Shown: piece after piece, positions 1 through 9,332 of the stretch
Numbering within the stretch: the first letter of the stretch is position 1
Layout: each line of letters starts with the position of its first letter
DNA from: Burkholderia singularis
Lineage (GTDB): Bacteria; Pseudomonadota; Gammaproteobacteria; Burkholderiales; Burkholderiaceae
DNA: 64,000 nucleotides
Reading direction: 5' to 3'
Assembly: GCF_900176645.1 (NCBI RefSeq)
Contig: NZ_FXAN01000034.1
Location: forward strand, 52,119-116,118
Made by a program: the position numbers and the translations under genes
The notes under the pieces: generated by a model
The model's database searches: none
Seen by the model: the letters and a program-made list of their open reading frames with translations, nothing else
What the model was told of the DNA's origin: nothing

Positions 1-688
1 GCTCGGCAATCTCGTATGGCTGCAGAATCACCGCATGGCGCGGCCGTTCGTTGTCGAACGAAAAGCCGCGGCTGTCATGGCCGATTTCGACGATGCCTCC
101 CGGCCGCACGATCCAGCGCGCCGCGCGGTTCGCGCGCGCGGGCGCATCGGCGGGCACGGTGCCGGCGTCGCTGCGGTACGCGGGCAATAGCGGGTTAAGC
201 GAAAATGCGTGAAGGATATCGGTCAGCATCAGTTCTTGATGCTGCTGCTCGTGGTGCAGACCGAGCGTGATCTCCGGCTCGATCGCGAACAGCGACGACG
301 CGTCGGCGGTGCGCAACAACTCGAGCAGCGCGGCGTCGACGTAGCGGCGATAGCGGTGCACGTCGTCGAGCGACGGGCGCGACAACAGCCCGCGCTGCGG
401 CCTCGCGTGACGCGGGCCGAGTGCTTCGTAATACGAATTGAAAAGGTAGGGATAGCGCGCATCGAACAGCTTGTAGCCGCGCGCATGGCGCGCCAGGATC
501 ACAGTCTCGAAAAACCACGTCGTATGCGCGAGATGCCATTTCGTCGGACTTGCGTCCGGCATCGACTGCAACGACTGATCCTCGGCCGACAGCGGCCTGG
601 CCAGCTCGACGCTATACCGGCGCACATCGGCGAAGTCACGCTCGAGGCGGCGCGCGACGTCGCGCGCCGGTTCTTCATGGTTCGTCAT
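1..688 (-). CDS. egtB: Ergothioneine biosynthesis protein EgtB (runs off the left edge)
   Basis: Only the N-terminal 229 residues lie in the window; the frame is open to base 1. EgtB is a cytosolic non-heme iron sulfoxide synthase that joins cysteine or gamma-glutamylcysteine to hercynine. A DinB-type four-helix domain comes first, with the iron-ligand motif HX3HXE at about H146, H150 and E152 (in LGLHHEQQHQE) and a further His pair in WHLAHTTWFFE near residue 55. After about residue 190 the formylglycine-generating/FGE-sulfatase-like domain begins (FSFDNERPRHAV). The ATG at 688 gives the usual N-terminus. The selenoneine synthase SenA is a close paralogue and cannot be fully excluded from this fragment; the partner genes (egtD or senB/senC) would lie outside the window. 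Confidence 0.88.
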   Translation of the reverse strand, partial: MTNHEEPARDVARRLERDFADVRRYSVELARPLSAEDQSLQSMPDASPTKWHLAHTTWFFETVILARHARGYKLFDARYPYLFNSYYEALGPRHARPQRGLLSRPSLDDVHRYRRYVDAALLELLRTADASSLFAIEPEITLGLHHEQQHQELMLTDILHAFSLNPLLPAYRSDAGTVPADAPARANRAARWIVRPGGIVEIGHDSRGFSFDNERPRHAVILQPYEIAE

Positions 689-855
689 TGCGTTGCGTCC
701 CGACAGGATGATCCGGCTCGTGCACTGCACCGGCCAATGCGCTCAACGGAAAACATCTCAAAGAGAATAGGACATACCTGTGACATCGCCATGCCGCACG
801 TGCAATCGGCACGTCTGACGCGGTGCGCGCCGGACGCCAGGGTGGCCGATGCGCG

Positions 856-1236
856 TCAGCCGATCGCGATCGAATCGACCCGGTCGGGATAGAACGCGAG
901 ATGGCCGGCGATCTGCTTGACGGCGTCGTGCGGTAATTCGTATGACCACACGGCGTCGACGCGCCTCCCGTCGCCATCGTCGACGCTGTAGTACGACGCG
1001 CTGCCCTTGTACGGGCAATAGCTCGCATGCGCGCTGCGCGCGAGCCGCGTCATGTCGACATCGTCGCGCGGAATGTATTGTACGGGCGGATACGCCGCCT
1101 CGCGCAGCGTCAACGCGTTGCGCGTATCGGCGAGCGGACGGCCGTTCACGGTGACGACAACCCGTGCGCCCGTTGCTTCGATCGTGATCGGATGATCCGG
1201 GCCGGGAATCTTGACGGCAAGGGTGTGCTCAGACAT
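856..1236 (-). CDS. DUF427 domain-containing protein
   Basis: A 126-residue cytosolic protein consisting of a single DUF427 domain. The family hallmark is visible around residues 72-83 (SYCPYKGSASYYS), together with the VNGRPLADT strand and the terminal AFYPDRVDSI. The family folds as a small beta-barrel and has no established reaction. It lies 167 bp upstream of egtB on the same strand, but no coupling is visible. The length is normal for the short, single-domain form. No signal peptide or membrane segment is seen. Confidence 0.85.
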   Translation of the reverse strand: MSEHTLAVKIPGPDHPITIEATGARVVVTVNGRPLADTRNALTLREAAYPPVQYIPRDDVDMTRLARSAHASYCPYKGSASYYSVDDGDGRRVDAVWSYELPHDAVKQIAGHLAFYPDRVDSIAIG

Positions 1237-1601
1237 GACAACGCCTCCGGTTGCGAAACTCGTCGGACTTCGGCGTCATCGTATCCTGCTATGGCGCGCT
1301 CTGCGACAGGCCAGCCGCGAATTCCGATGCCGGAACCTTCGAACCATCGCCGCCACATTAACCGTTAGCTGCAGCGCGAGTGCCCGTAAAAAATTTACGT
1401 CAATTTTTACTAAAAAATCGATAAATACGTTAAATACAACCACACACATCAACATATCATAGCGCGTAACACTGGCTATCCCATCTCATACGGAAAATAC
1501 GTATCTCGGGCACGTACCGGTGTTTCGGCAGCGCACTGCTGCCATGCACCTGCGGTTCGTTACCGCTTTTTTCTCTGTTTCGTCCATTCGCAGACATTTC
1601 C
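1237..1601. other. Intergenic region between DUF427 gene and alr
   Basis: No gene is seen. The stretch from about 1375 to 1480 is strikingly AT-rich against the surrounding GC-rich DNA and should hold the divergent promoters. It includes the small perfect inverted repeat at 1385-1399. Confidence 0.6.
1385..1399. promoter_or_regulatory. Operator-like inverted repeat in alr promoter region
   Basis: CGTAAA-AAA-TTTACG is a perfect 6-bp inverted repeat with a 3-base centre. It sits in the AT-rich segment between two divergent genes. No regulator can be assigned from the sequence. Confidence 0.3.
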
Positions 1602-2729
1602 ATGCCCCGCCCCATCGCCGCCCGCATCCATCCCAACGCGATCGCGCACAACCTCGCGCTCGTCCGCCAGAAAGCCCCCGCGTCGCGCGTGTGGGCGGTC
1701 GTCAAGGCAAACGCATATGGTCACGGCATCGAGCGCGTCTATCCGGCGCTCGATGCCGCCGATGGAATCGCACTGCTTGATCTCGACGAAGCGGTACGGG
1801 TGCGGGAACTCGGCTGGACGAAGCCCGTTCTGCTGCTCGAAGGAATTTTCGACGCGACGGATATCGAGATCGCCGACCGTTATCGCCTAACGGTTGCCGT
1901 GCACGGCCACGATCAATTGAACATGTTGACGGCGGCCAAGCCGAGCCGGCCGATCGACATCCAACTCAAGATGAATTCCGGAATGAACCGGCTCGGCTTC
2001 CGGCTCGACGCGTTCCGCGCCGCATGGGAGCGCGCGGCGGCTGCACCGTCGATCGGCAAGATCGCGCTGATGACGCATTTCGCGAACGCCGACGAAGGCG
2101 AGATCGACTGGCAAATACGCCTGTTCGATGCGGCGACAGCCGGCCTGCCCGGCGAGCGCACGCTGTCGAATTCGGCCGCGGTGCTGTGGCATCCGCGCGC
2201 GCATCGCGACTGGGTGCGCCCCGGCACGATTCTGTATGGCGCATCGCCCACGGGCGCGGTTCGCGATATCACCGACGTACCGCTGCGCGCGGCGATGACC
2301 GTCACAAGCCGCATCATCGGCGTGCAAACTGTCACGGCAGGCGAAACGGTCGGCTATGGCCGCCGCTTCACCGCCGAGCGCGAGATGCGCATCGGCGTCG
2401 TCGCTTGCGGCTACGCGGACGGGTATCCACGGCACGCGCCGACGGGTACGCCGATTGCTGTCGACGGCGTGCGCACGCAGGTGGTTGGGCGCGTTTCGAT
2501 GGACATGCTGACCGTCGACCTGACGCCGTGCCCGACGGCCGGCGTCGGCTCGGCGGTCGAGCTGTGGGGCACGCAGGTTCGCGTCGACGAGGTGGCCGAA
2601 GCGGCGGGCACGATCGGCTACGAGCTGATGTGCGCGCTCGCGCGGCGGGTGCCGGTCGGAGTCGACCCGCTGGACGCAACCGCGCACCAACTAATCTGCG
2701 GCACGCGCACCGGAAGTTTCGGCCGATAG
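1602..2729 (+). CDS. alr: Alanine racemase
   Basis: A 375-residue PLP enzyme that interconverts L- and D-alanine in the cytosol, supplying D-Ala for peptidoglycan or, as DadX, starting L-alanine catabolism. The PLP-binding lysine is K35 in [11 protein letters not shown]. The C-terminal domain carries the GYADGYPR motif that holds the second catalytic base, and [10 protein letters not shown]. Length matches the family (about 355-375). The ATG at 1602 follows a weak ribosome site. No dadA-like D-amino-acid dehydrogenase is next to it, so the sequence does not tell whether this is the biosynthetic or the catabolic enzyme. Confidence 0.95.
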   Translation: MPRPIAARIHPNAIAHNLALVRQKAPASRVWAVVKANAYGHGIERVYPALDAADGIALLDLDEAVRVRELGWTKPVLLLEGIFDATDIEIADRYRLTVAVHGHDQLNMLTAAKPSRPIDIQLKMNSGMNRLGFRLDAFRAAWERAAAAPSIGKIALMTHFANADEGEIDWQIRLFDAATAGLPGERTLSNSAAVLWHPRAHRDWVRPGTILYGASPTGAVRDITDVPLRAAMTVTSRIIGVQTVTAGETVGYGRRFTAEREMRIGVVACGYADGYPRHAPTGTPIAVDGVRTQVVGRVSMDMLTVDLTPCPTAGVGSAVELWGTQVRVDEVAEAAGTIGYELMCALARRVPVGVDPLDATAHQLICGTRTGSFGR

Positions 2730-2960
2730 CCGCGACATCGCCGCGGCGCGCGCCCGCTCGCACCGGCAAAGCGCGGCGTCAAACCTGGCCGGGCGGCCTC
2801 GGCGGGCCACGCCGCGCGCTTACCGGCGCGGCGTCGAACATGCGGACATCGGCGCACAATGCCGCGACACAATCGCGGCGGCCCGGCCTTGGTTAATCGA
2901 AAGCCCGGTTCGGCGCATGCCGGCCGACGGCCTACCGCGTTCCGCCGCGGCCGCGAACCG

Positions 2961-3770
2961 TCACGAGCGCGCTCGCACATGCCAGCTCGCGGGCCGCTTC
3001 TCCAGAAATGCATCGATGCCCTCGCTCGTGTCCGCCTCCATCATATTGCGCGCCATCACGTCGGCCGCATACGCGTAAGCGTCGGCGAGCGGCATCTGCC
3101 GCTGCCGGTGGAACATCGCCTTGCCGTAGCGCACCGCTGCCGGACACTTCGACACGATCCGCTCGACCGTGCGCGCAACGGCCGCATCGAGCGCCTCCGC
3201 CGGCACCGCCTCGTTGACGAGCCCCCAGTCGCACGCCGTCGCGGCATCGATGAAGTGGCCGGTGACCAGCATGTCGAACGCGCGCTTCGTGCATACGTTA
3301 CGGCTCAGCGCAACGGCGGGCGTCGAGCAGAACAGCCCGACGTCGATGCCGGACACCGCGAAGCGGGCAGTATCGGCCGCTATCGCAAGATCGCACGACG
3401 CGACGAGCTGGCAACCCGCCGCCGTCGCCACCCCGTGCACGCGCGCGACCACCGGCACGGGCAACGCCTGAATCGCCTGCATCACGCGGCTGCACCGGCC
3501 GAACAGGTCACGGTAATACTCGATATCCGGCCGACCGCGCATCTCGCGCAGATCATGCCCGGCGCAAAACGCGCGGCCCTGCGCAGCCAGCACGACGCAG
3601 CGCACGTGCGGATCGTCGGCCAGCGCGGCAAGTTCGTGCAGCAGCGCATCGATCAGCGCGTCCGACAGCGCGTTGAATTGAGCCGGCCGGTTCAATCGCA
3701 ACGTCGTGACGCCATCGGCGTCGTCGCGCACGAGCGGCGGCAGCGACGGCGGTGGGCTGGGCGTGTCCAT
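2961..3770 (-). CDS. Enoyl-CoA hydratase/isomerase family protein (ECHDC3-like)
   Basis: A 269-residue crotonase-fold protein. The ATG at 3770 is preceded by AGGAGGA at ideal spacing, so the longer upstream reading is not used. CoA-binding and oxyanion-hole regions are present (RPAQFNALSDALID, GRAFCAGHDLREM, GVATAAGCQLVASCDLAIA), and the GHDLxEM form is typical of the ECHDC3-like branch. In classical hydratases the CEL position carries a catalytic glutamate; here it is CQL, and the second glutamate (usual PE-I/L) is also not present (AVSGIDVGLF). Classical crotonyl-CoA hydration is therefore doubtful. The substrate is unknown and no beta-oxidation genes are adjacent. Confidence 0.85.
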   Translation of the reverse strand: MDTPSPPPSLPPLVRDDADGVTTLRLNRPAQFNALSDALIDALLHELAALADDPHVRCVVLAAQGRAFCAGHDLREMRGRPDIEYYRDLFGRCSRVMQAIQALPVPVVARVHGVATAAGCQLVASCDLAIAADTARFAVSGIDVGLFCSTPAVALSRNVCTKRAFDMLVTGHFIDAATACDWGLVNEAVPAEALDAAVARTVERIVSKCPAAVRYGKAMFHRQRQMPLADAYAYAADVMARNMMEADTSEGIDAFLEKRPASWHVRARS

Positions 3771-4152
3771 GTCGTCCTCCTGGATGGAATGTATGTTCGT
3801 TGCCAGGCAGATACGGGCCGATATGCGCCGATAACGGCCCATACGGGCAACAATTCCGCCCGGCGTCCTGCCACTGGCAAATGGTATCCGGATGAAGCGA
3901 ACCGCTGTGCGTCAAGCAAAAAATGGTCATGCATGGGCGAGCGCGGCGAAAAACCGACATCGTCGAACCGCGATCGACACAGCCATGGACATCGCTCGTC
4001 AAACCTGTATATTCATACAGTCTGCAGCGATGGCGCAAAACGCGCCACCCATGCGAAAATCGCGTGCCGCGCGGCAGCCGCAAGCCTGCAGCCGCGCGAA
4101 AACAAGCCGATCGACACCGCCTGGACATCGCACGTGCCACGGAGAAGAGATA
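3771..4152. other. Intergenic region between divergent genes
   Basis: I find no convincing gene here. It must contain the promoters of the hydratase-like gene (minus) and of the small exported protein (plus). Two short repeats of the CGATA/GGGCC type near 3810-3850 are visible but too weak to call. Confidence 0.4.
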
Positions 4153-4524
4153 GTGAAACTGGTTGGATACGGATTGCTGCTGTTCACTTTCACGTCCTCG
4201 ACGTTCGCGGGCGAGCACTATGTCGAGATCTGGAACCCGCCCGAAGCGCGTGCGGGCGTAACGCACCATGAGCCCGCCGCCCCCGCTGCGCAGAAGCCCG
4301 CCGTGAAGCGCAAGCGCGCCGCACCGCATGTCGTCGACGCGCATATCCGCCGCCCCTCGGTGCCGACGGTCGCGCGGATCGCGCCTAAACCGCGTGGGCT
4401 CGACGGCGCGTCGCCGCGCGCGACGCCCGCGCCTTCGTCCCCCGAAATTCCGCGTTTATTCACGCCGGATGGCAACGTCCTGCGGGTCGGCGCCCGCGGC
4501 TATCGCGCAGGCGTGGTGCGCTGA
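4153..4524 (+). CDS. Small proline/basic-rich exported protein, function unknown
   Basis: A 123-residue protein. The GTG at 4153 is chosen because GGAGAAGAG lies just upstream and because it opens a clean signal peptide of about 19 residues (VKLVGYGLLLFTFTSSTFAG). The rest is low in complexity and rich in Ala, Pro, Arg and Lys, with KPAVKRKRAAPH in the middle and a C-terminus ending YRAGVVR. No conserved domain is recognisable. It is probably periplasmic or loosely envelope-associated. Its small size and skewed composition mean the call rests on start signal, ribosome site and signal peptide. Confidence 0.6.
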   Translation: MKLVGYGLLLFTFTSSTFAGEHYVEIWNPPEARAGVTHHEPAAPAAQKPAVKRKRAAPHVVDAHIRRPSVPTVARIAPKPRGLDGASPRATPAPSSPEIPRLFTPDGNVLRVGARGYRAGVVR

Positions 4525-4670
4525 GCGCACACTCGCGCATCGCATCGCGCATATTGCTGCGCGCGCATCCGTGCTGCCGCGCTTTGATGCGCCGTCTCGA
4601 CGCGCTCGCGTGAAAATCCCGCCCGCGTCGCAATTGCCGCTATAAAACACCGCAAACGCGTCGCCGCAAA

Positions 4671-4700
4671 CAAAAACAGCCGGTTCGAACGAACCGGCTG
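4671..4700 (-). terminator. Rho-independent terminator of the porin gene
   Basis: Perfect stem CAGCCGGTTCG / CGAACCGGCTG (4677-4687 and 4690-4700) with a 2-base AA centre, followed on the minus strand by TTTTTG. It lies 57 bp past the porin stop codon. Confidence 0.85.
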
Positions 4701-4757
4701 CCAAACCGTCGAGCCGCCAGCACACGACTCACGCAGCACGCTGGCAAGCTCCGCGCA

Positions 4758-5960
4758 TCAGAAACGGTGAATCAGGCCGACCCCCAGGCCCACCTGGCTG
4801 CGCGACGTCGCCGGAGACGAATTGAAGCCGTCGCCGATCGATGCGGTCGCGTTGATGATCTTGCCGTTGGCCAGCGTCTTGCCGCTTGCGCGCTGATAGG
4901 CCTCGAGCGCGTAGAGGGCCGTGCGCTTGGACAAGCTGTAGTACTGCGACAGCGTGAACTGGTGATATTGCGCGGCGCTCGTGATGCCGTTCGACTGAGT
5001 CGCCCGCGTGTAGCTGTAGCCGCCCGCGAAATCCCAGGTTGCAGAAGGCTTGAAGTGCAGCACCGCGCCGGCGGTATTGAAGATCGCCGTGTTACGGAAC
5101 CCCGATTTCACACCGGGGATATATTGGACGTTCGAGTACGACACCGATACGTCCCATGCCGACGAGAACTGGTAACCCGCCGTCACGGCCACACGCTGCT
5201 GTGCCTGCGCGGTCTTGTAGCCGTTGTTGATCGCCGACACGGCCGCCTGCGCGCCGCCGTTCGACGTCGTCGAATACGGGCCCCAATCGCCGCCGCCCGA
5301 CGTCGAGTTGTTCACCCGCTGGAACGCCGCGGCGATGCCGACCGGCCCGTTCAGGTACTGGATGCCCGCGCTCCACGTCGAGCCGGCGTTCACGCTGCCC
5401 GGCTCGCCGCCAAACGCATACGAGCCGCCGACCTTGAAGCCGTAGAACGTCGGCGACATATAAACGAGCGAGTTGTTCGCGCGGTAGCTGGTGTCGAGCG
5501 AATCGATATCGCCCGGATGCGCGCCGAAATAGCCGGTAAGCCAGTTCGTCGGACTGTACGGCGACAGCAGCGTGTAGTACGCGGTGTACTGGCGGCCGGC
5601 CGTCAGCGTACCGTAGGTCGGGTTGGTCAAGCCGACCCAGGCTTGGCGCGTGAAAATCCCGCCTGCGAATTGCGACGTGCCGTTAGCGGTATTGAAGCCT
5701 GCCTCGAGCTGGAAGATCGCCTTCGAGCCGCCGCCCAGATCCTCACTGCCCTTCAGGCCGAAGCGGCTGCCCGCCCATACGCCCGTCGACATCTTGACGG
5801 CCGAGCGGCCCCCCGTCGTCGAGCCAAGCGAGCCGCTGCTGTTCTGATATGCAATACCGTTGTCGACGATGCCGTACAACGTCACGCTGCTCTGGGCATG
5901 CGCCGTGGCAACGGCCGCCAGTCCGACGGTCGTCATCGCGACCGCTACACGCTTTTTCAT
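4758..5960 (-). CDS. Outer membrane porin (OmpC-like, Burkholderia general porin family)
   Basis: A 400-residue trimeric 16-strand beta-barrel porin for small hydrophilic solutes. The ATG at 5960 starts a classical signal peptide (MKKRVAVAMTTVGLAAVATAHA, cleaved before QSSVTLYG). The N-terminal SSVTLYGIVDNGI and the constriction-loop region LTAGRQYTAYY are typical of beta-proteobacterial porins, and the chain ends in HRF, with the C-terminal Phe needed for BAM-dependent insertion. A purine-rich GAGGA/GGGG site precedes the start. It stands alone, with its own terminator downstream and a long regulatory region upstream, which suits an environmentally controlled porin. Solute specificity cannot be read from sequence. 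Confidence 0.93.
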   Translation of the reverse strand: MKKRVAVAMTTVGLAAVATAHAQSSVTLYGIVDNGIAYQNSSGSLGSTTGGRSAVKMSTGVWAGSRFGLKGSEDLGGGSKAIFQLEAGFNTANGTSQFAGGIFTRQAWVGLTNPTYGTLTAGRQYTAYYTLLSPYSPTNWLTGYFGAHPGDIDSLDTSYRANNSLVYMSPTFYGFKVGGSYAFGGEPGSVNAGSTWSAGIQYLNGPVGIAAAFQRVNNSTSGGGDWGPYSTTSNGGAQAAVSAINNGYKTAQAQQRVAVTAGYQFSSAWDVSVSYSNVQYIPGVKSGFRNTAIFNTAGAVLHFKPSATWDFAGGYSYTRATQSNGITSAAQYHQFTLSQYYSLSKRTALYALEAYQRASGKTLANGKIINATASIGDGFNSSPATSRSQVGLGVGLIHRF

Positions 5961-6544
5961 TGAATCCCCATCCTCAAGAAATTTTTCTCGTATGACGCCG
6001 GGCACTCATGGCTTGCCCATGCGGCCGCCATTCTCACCGATTCATTTTTTCTGTAAAACGGAGAATAAAAAGGCGTCGGGTCCGCGCAACGCGGGAATTC
6101 ATTAACCAGTTAGTTTTTATGCCGGCCCAGCAAGGATTTCACGGCACCCGCGCCTTTTTTTGGAACCGGTTCCTGTTAAACCGGGATTTACCCGGATTTA
6201 CATTCAAACAATCCCTCCACAGGCCTTCCAGAATGCTTTCGCACAACAGTGCGATACCCGGCGCGTCATCCCAAGCGGCTCGCCGCAGGCGTCGAAGCGA
6301 TACGAGCCTTCGCGGCTGGGCAAACCATTAAACACGGATTGCCGATCGAAATGCACCCGCAGCGCCATGGGCGCGAGCGGATCGTATCGATCGAAAGTTG
6401 GCAGCCGCCCGTGCGTGGTGCCGGTCGATTCCGTCATGTCGGCCTAAAGGCATGATGATGAAACTAGTTTACTTTCGAAACCGAACATAAAAAGTTACAG
6501 TTTACGCGTTGTCATTGCCAATCCGCCTATCAATGGAGATTCTC
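5961..6544. other. Divergent regulatory region porin / SDR
   Basis: No gene is supported in these 584 bases. AT-rich patches occur near 6040-6190 on the porin side and 6465-6510 on the SDR side. The segment holds the GGAACCGGTTCC palindrome and, near the SDR, two direct copies of GTTTAC (around 6470 and 6502). Confidence 0.5.
6162..6173. promoter_or_regulatory. Perfect 12-bp palindrome upstream of porin
   Basis: GGAACCGGTTCC is perfectly self-complementary, lies about 200 bp upstream of the porin start within an AT-rich stretch, and is a candidate regulator site. Confidence 0.3.
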
Positions 6545-7294
6545 ATGGCTCAACCCGTAGTGCTCATCACCGGCGCATTGACCGGCATCGGCCGCGCGGC
6601 CGCTCTCGCATTCGCCCGCGAATCCAGCAGCATCGTCGTCAGCGGACGCCACGACGATAAAGGTCAAGCGCTCGTGCAAACGTTACGCGAGCTGGGCGCG
6701 CAAGCCGAATTCGTGCGCGCCGACGTGAGCGTCGAGGACGACGTGCGCCGCCTCGTCGAGCGCACGGTCGAACGCTTCGGCCGGTTGGACGTCGCCGTCA
6801 ACAACGCGGGCACCGAAGGCATGGTCGCGCCCATCGTCGAGCAAACCGTCGACAACTACAACAACACGCTGGGCGCATCCGCGCTCGGCACGCTGCTGTC
6901 TCTCAAATACGAGCTGCGCGTGATGCTCGCGCAACGCGGCGGCTCGATCATCAATTTGTCGTCGATCGCCGGGCGGGTGGGCTTCGCTGGCGCGTCGGTG
7001 TACGTCGCGAGCAAGCATGCGGTCGAAGGGCTCACGAAGAGCGCCGCGCTCGAAGGCGCGCAAGCGGGCGTGCGCGTCAACGCCGTCGCGCCGGGCCCCA
7101 TCCAGACGGAAATGCTCGAGCGCTTCTCCGGGAGAAACGCCGATGCGAAAGCGAGCTTCCTGTCGGCCGTGCCCGCGAAGCGGGCCGGCACGATCGACGA
7201 GGTCGTCGAAACCATCCTGTTCCTCGCGAGTGACCGCGCGCGTTATTTGACCGGGCAAAGCATCGTCGTCGACGGCGGATATACCGCGCAATAA
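6545..7294 (+). CDS. Short-chain dehydrogenase/reductase
   Basis: A 249-residue classical SDR. The ATG at 6545 is used because GGAG sits 7 bases upstream. The cofactor motif TGALTGIGRAAA is at the N-terminus, the NNAG motif is near residue 90, and the catalytic Ser-Tyr-Lys triad appears in NLSSIAG and YVASKHA. The C-terminal LTGQSIVVDGGYTAQ is the standard closing motif. SGRHDDK after the second strand suggests NADPH preference. The substrate is unknown, and the gene is monocistronic between a porin and a MOSC gene. Confidence 0.9.
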   Translation: MAQPVVLITGALTGIGRAAALAFARESSSIVVSGRHDDKGQALVQTLRELGAQAEFVRADVSVEDDVRRLVERTVERFGRLDVAVNNAGTEGMVAPIVEQTVDNYNNTLGASALGTLLSLKYELRVMLAQRGGSIINLSSIAGRVGFAGASVYVASKHAVEGLTKSAALEGAQAGVRVNAVAPGPIQTEMLERFSGRNADAKASFLSAVPAKRAGTIDEVVETILFLASDRARYLTGQSIVVDGGYTAQ

Positions 7295-7542
7295 ACCGGC
7301 TTGGCCGAACGAAATTCGGCACCGCGGTGCCCGTGCCGATTGCCGGCGCGGACGCGGACGCGCGATGCTCGTCTAAAACGCGATCGCCGGATTTCCGATC
7401 GGCAATGCGGCAGCCGCCCGGGCCTTGAGACAAACCACGAAAGTCCGCAGCGGGAAGGCAGTGCAGCCGTTCAGCCAATACAATATCCGCCATTACGCCG
7501 GTTACGACCGAGCCCGCCCACTCCGCTCACTTTCTCCGCCCC

Positions 7543-8415
7543 ATGCCAGTCATCAGCGATCTTCTCGTCTATCCGATCAAATCCTGCCGCGGCATCGCCG
7601 TCACGCATGCGCGCCTGCTCGACACCGGCCTCGAATACGATCGAAACTGGATGGTGACGGACCCGACAGGCGCAATGCTCACGCAGCGCACTCACCCGAA
7701 GCTCGCGCTCGTGCACACCGCGATCGGAGGGCACGATCTCGTGCTCTGCGCGCCGGGAATGCCCGAACTGCGTACACCGCTCGCCGTTGCGGCGCTCCAG
7801 CCGCACGCCACGGCAATCGTGGCGACGGTTTGGCGCGATACCGTCCATGCGCTCGACACCGGCGAGCATACCGCTCGCTGGTTCACCGAATTCCTGCAAA
7901 CCCCCGCGCGCCTCGTGCGCTTCGCACCTGGCACGCGCCGCGTAGTCGATTCGAAATGGACGGGGGAACGAGTAGCGCATACGCATTTCGCGGACGGCTT
8001 CCCGCTGCTCGTCATCGGCCAAGCATCGCTCGACGAACTGAACAAGCGCCTGCGCGACAAGGGCGCGCCCGAAGTACCGATGGACCGCTTCCGGCCGAAC
8101 CTCGTGCTGACAGGGCTCGACGCCCATGAAGAAGACTATGTCGATTCGCTCGACGTGGAGACCGAAAGCGCCCGCGTGCGCATCAATCTTGTGAAGCTAT
8201 GCACACGCTGCCCGGTGCCGACGATCGACCAGCGCACCGGTATGCCGGCCCCCGAGTGGCCGCACGAACCGCTCGACACGATGAGCGCTTATCGCAGCAA
8301 TGCCCAGCTCAACGGCGCGCTCACGTTCGGCAAGAACGGCATCGTCGTCAACGGCACCGGTGCATCGCTCGCACTCGGGCAGGCAGTCGAAGCGGAAATC
8401 GGCTTCGGCGATTGA
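7543..8415 (+). CDS. MOSC domain protein (YcbX-like, without ferredoxin domain)
   Basis: A 290-residue protein. Residues 1-120 form the MOSC N-terminal beta-barrel (ISDLLVYPIKSCRGI, DRNWMVTDPTGAMLTQR), and the C-terminal half is the MOSC domain with the conserved cysteines in KLCTRCPVPTIDQRTG. Such proteins bind molybdenum cofactor. E. coli YcbX and mammalian mARC reduce N-hydroxylated compounds. E. coli YcbX has an additional C-terminal 2Fe-2S domain; this protein ends before it, so an external electron donor would be needed. No Moco biosynthesis gene is adjacent. Confidence 0.9.
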   Translation: MPVISDLLVYPIKSCRGIAVTHARLLDTGLEYDRNWMVTDPTGAMLTQRTHPKLALVHTAIGGHDLVLCAPGMPELRTPLAVAALQPHATAIVATVWRDTVHALDTGEHTARWFTEFLQTPARLVRFAPGTRRVVDSKWTGERVAHTHFADGFPLLVIGQASLDELNKRLRDKGAPEVPMDRFRPNLVLTGLDAHEEDYVDSLDVETESARVRINLVKLCTRCPVPTIDQRTGMPAPEWPHEPLDTMSAYRSNAQLNGALTFGKNGIVVNGTGASLALGQAVEAEIGFGD

Positions 8416-8507
8416 GCAAGCCGACTTGATTGAGTTTGGCCTGATGCCAGCGGCTGCGCGCGCGGCGGACTGCGCACGCGCGCTTGCTCAATGCTCCGAT
8501 TCGACAA

Positions 8508-9332
8508 TCAGTACGTCGCCGCGCCGCCCGCCGGCGCGCGCTCGTGCACCCCGCGGCCAAAGTGCGCGGCAAGCTGTTCGGCACCGCGTGCGAGTAACGT
8601 CGTATCGACGCCAACCGCCACGAATGTCGCGCCCGCATCGAGATAGCGGCGCGCGGCGGCCGGATCGGCGGAAAGAATGCCGGCCGCCTTGCCTGTCGCG
8701 ACGATCGCCGCGATCGCGCGATCGATCGCCGCTTGCACGTCCGGATGCCCGGGGTTGCCGAGATGCCCGAGGTCGGCAGCCAGATCGGCCGGGCCGATGA
8801 ACACGCCGTCGACGCCTTCGACGCGCGCGATCGCATCGATCGCGTCCACCGCCGCGCGCGTCTCGGCTTGCACGAGCAGCGCGATCTCATCGTTCGCGCG
8901 CTGCAAATAGTCGTCGATGCGATTCCAGCGCGACGCGCGCGCCAGCGCGCTGCCCACGCCGCGCACGCCGCGCGGCGGATAACGGGTGGCCGCAACAGCC
9001 GCGCTCGCTTCTGCGGCGCTCTGCACCATCGGCACGAGCAGCGTCTGCGCGCCGAGATCCAACACCTGCTTGATGACGACCGCGTCGTTCCATGGCACGC
9101 GCACGACGGGATGCGACGGATACGGCGCAATCGCCTGCAATTGTGCAAGTATCGTCGGCACCGTGTTCGGCGCGTGCTCACCGTCGATCAGCAGCCAATC
9201 AAATCCGGCGCCCGCGACAAGCTCCGCGCTATAGGGATTCGCAAGCCCGAGCCATAGCCCGATCTGCGCGGTGCCGCGTGCGAGCGCCGCCTTGAACGAA
9301 TTATCAGGTGTACACATCATCATCACGCTCAT
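8508..9332 (-). CDS. hpaI: 4-hydroxy-2-oxoheptanedioate aldolase
   Basis: A 274-residue class II (metal-dependent) aldolase, the last step of the homoprotocatechuate pathway: it cleaves 4-hydroxy-2-oxoheptanedioate to pyruvate and succinate semialdehyde. The HpcH/HpaI barrel is evident: [11 protein letters not shown], metal ligands Glu in VQAETR and Asp in [11 protein letters not shown]. The ATG at 9332 overlaps the hpaH stop as TGATG, showing translational coupling. It is the promoter-distal gene of the operon. The tail is slightly longer than the E. coli enzyme (262 residues). Confidence 0.95.
   Translation of the reverse strand: MSVMMMCTPDNSFKAALARGTAQIGLWLGLANPYSAELVAGAGFDWLLIDGEHAPNTVPTILAQLQAIAPYPSHPVVRVPWNDAVVIKQVLDLGAQTLLVPMVQSAAEASAAVAATRYPPRGVRGVGSALARASRWNRIDDYLQRANDEIALLVQAETRAAVDAIDAIARVEGVDGVFIGPADLAADLGHLGNPGHPDVQAAIDRAIAAIVATGKAAGILSADPAAARRYLDAGATFVAVGVDTTLLARGAEQLAAHFGRGVHERAPAGGAATY

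Noticed and set aside
209..892. A 227-codon plus-strand open frame at the left end
   Set aside because: It is antisense to egtB, whose iron-binding motif and both domains are evident. The frame is rich in Arg and has no ribosome site.
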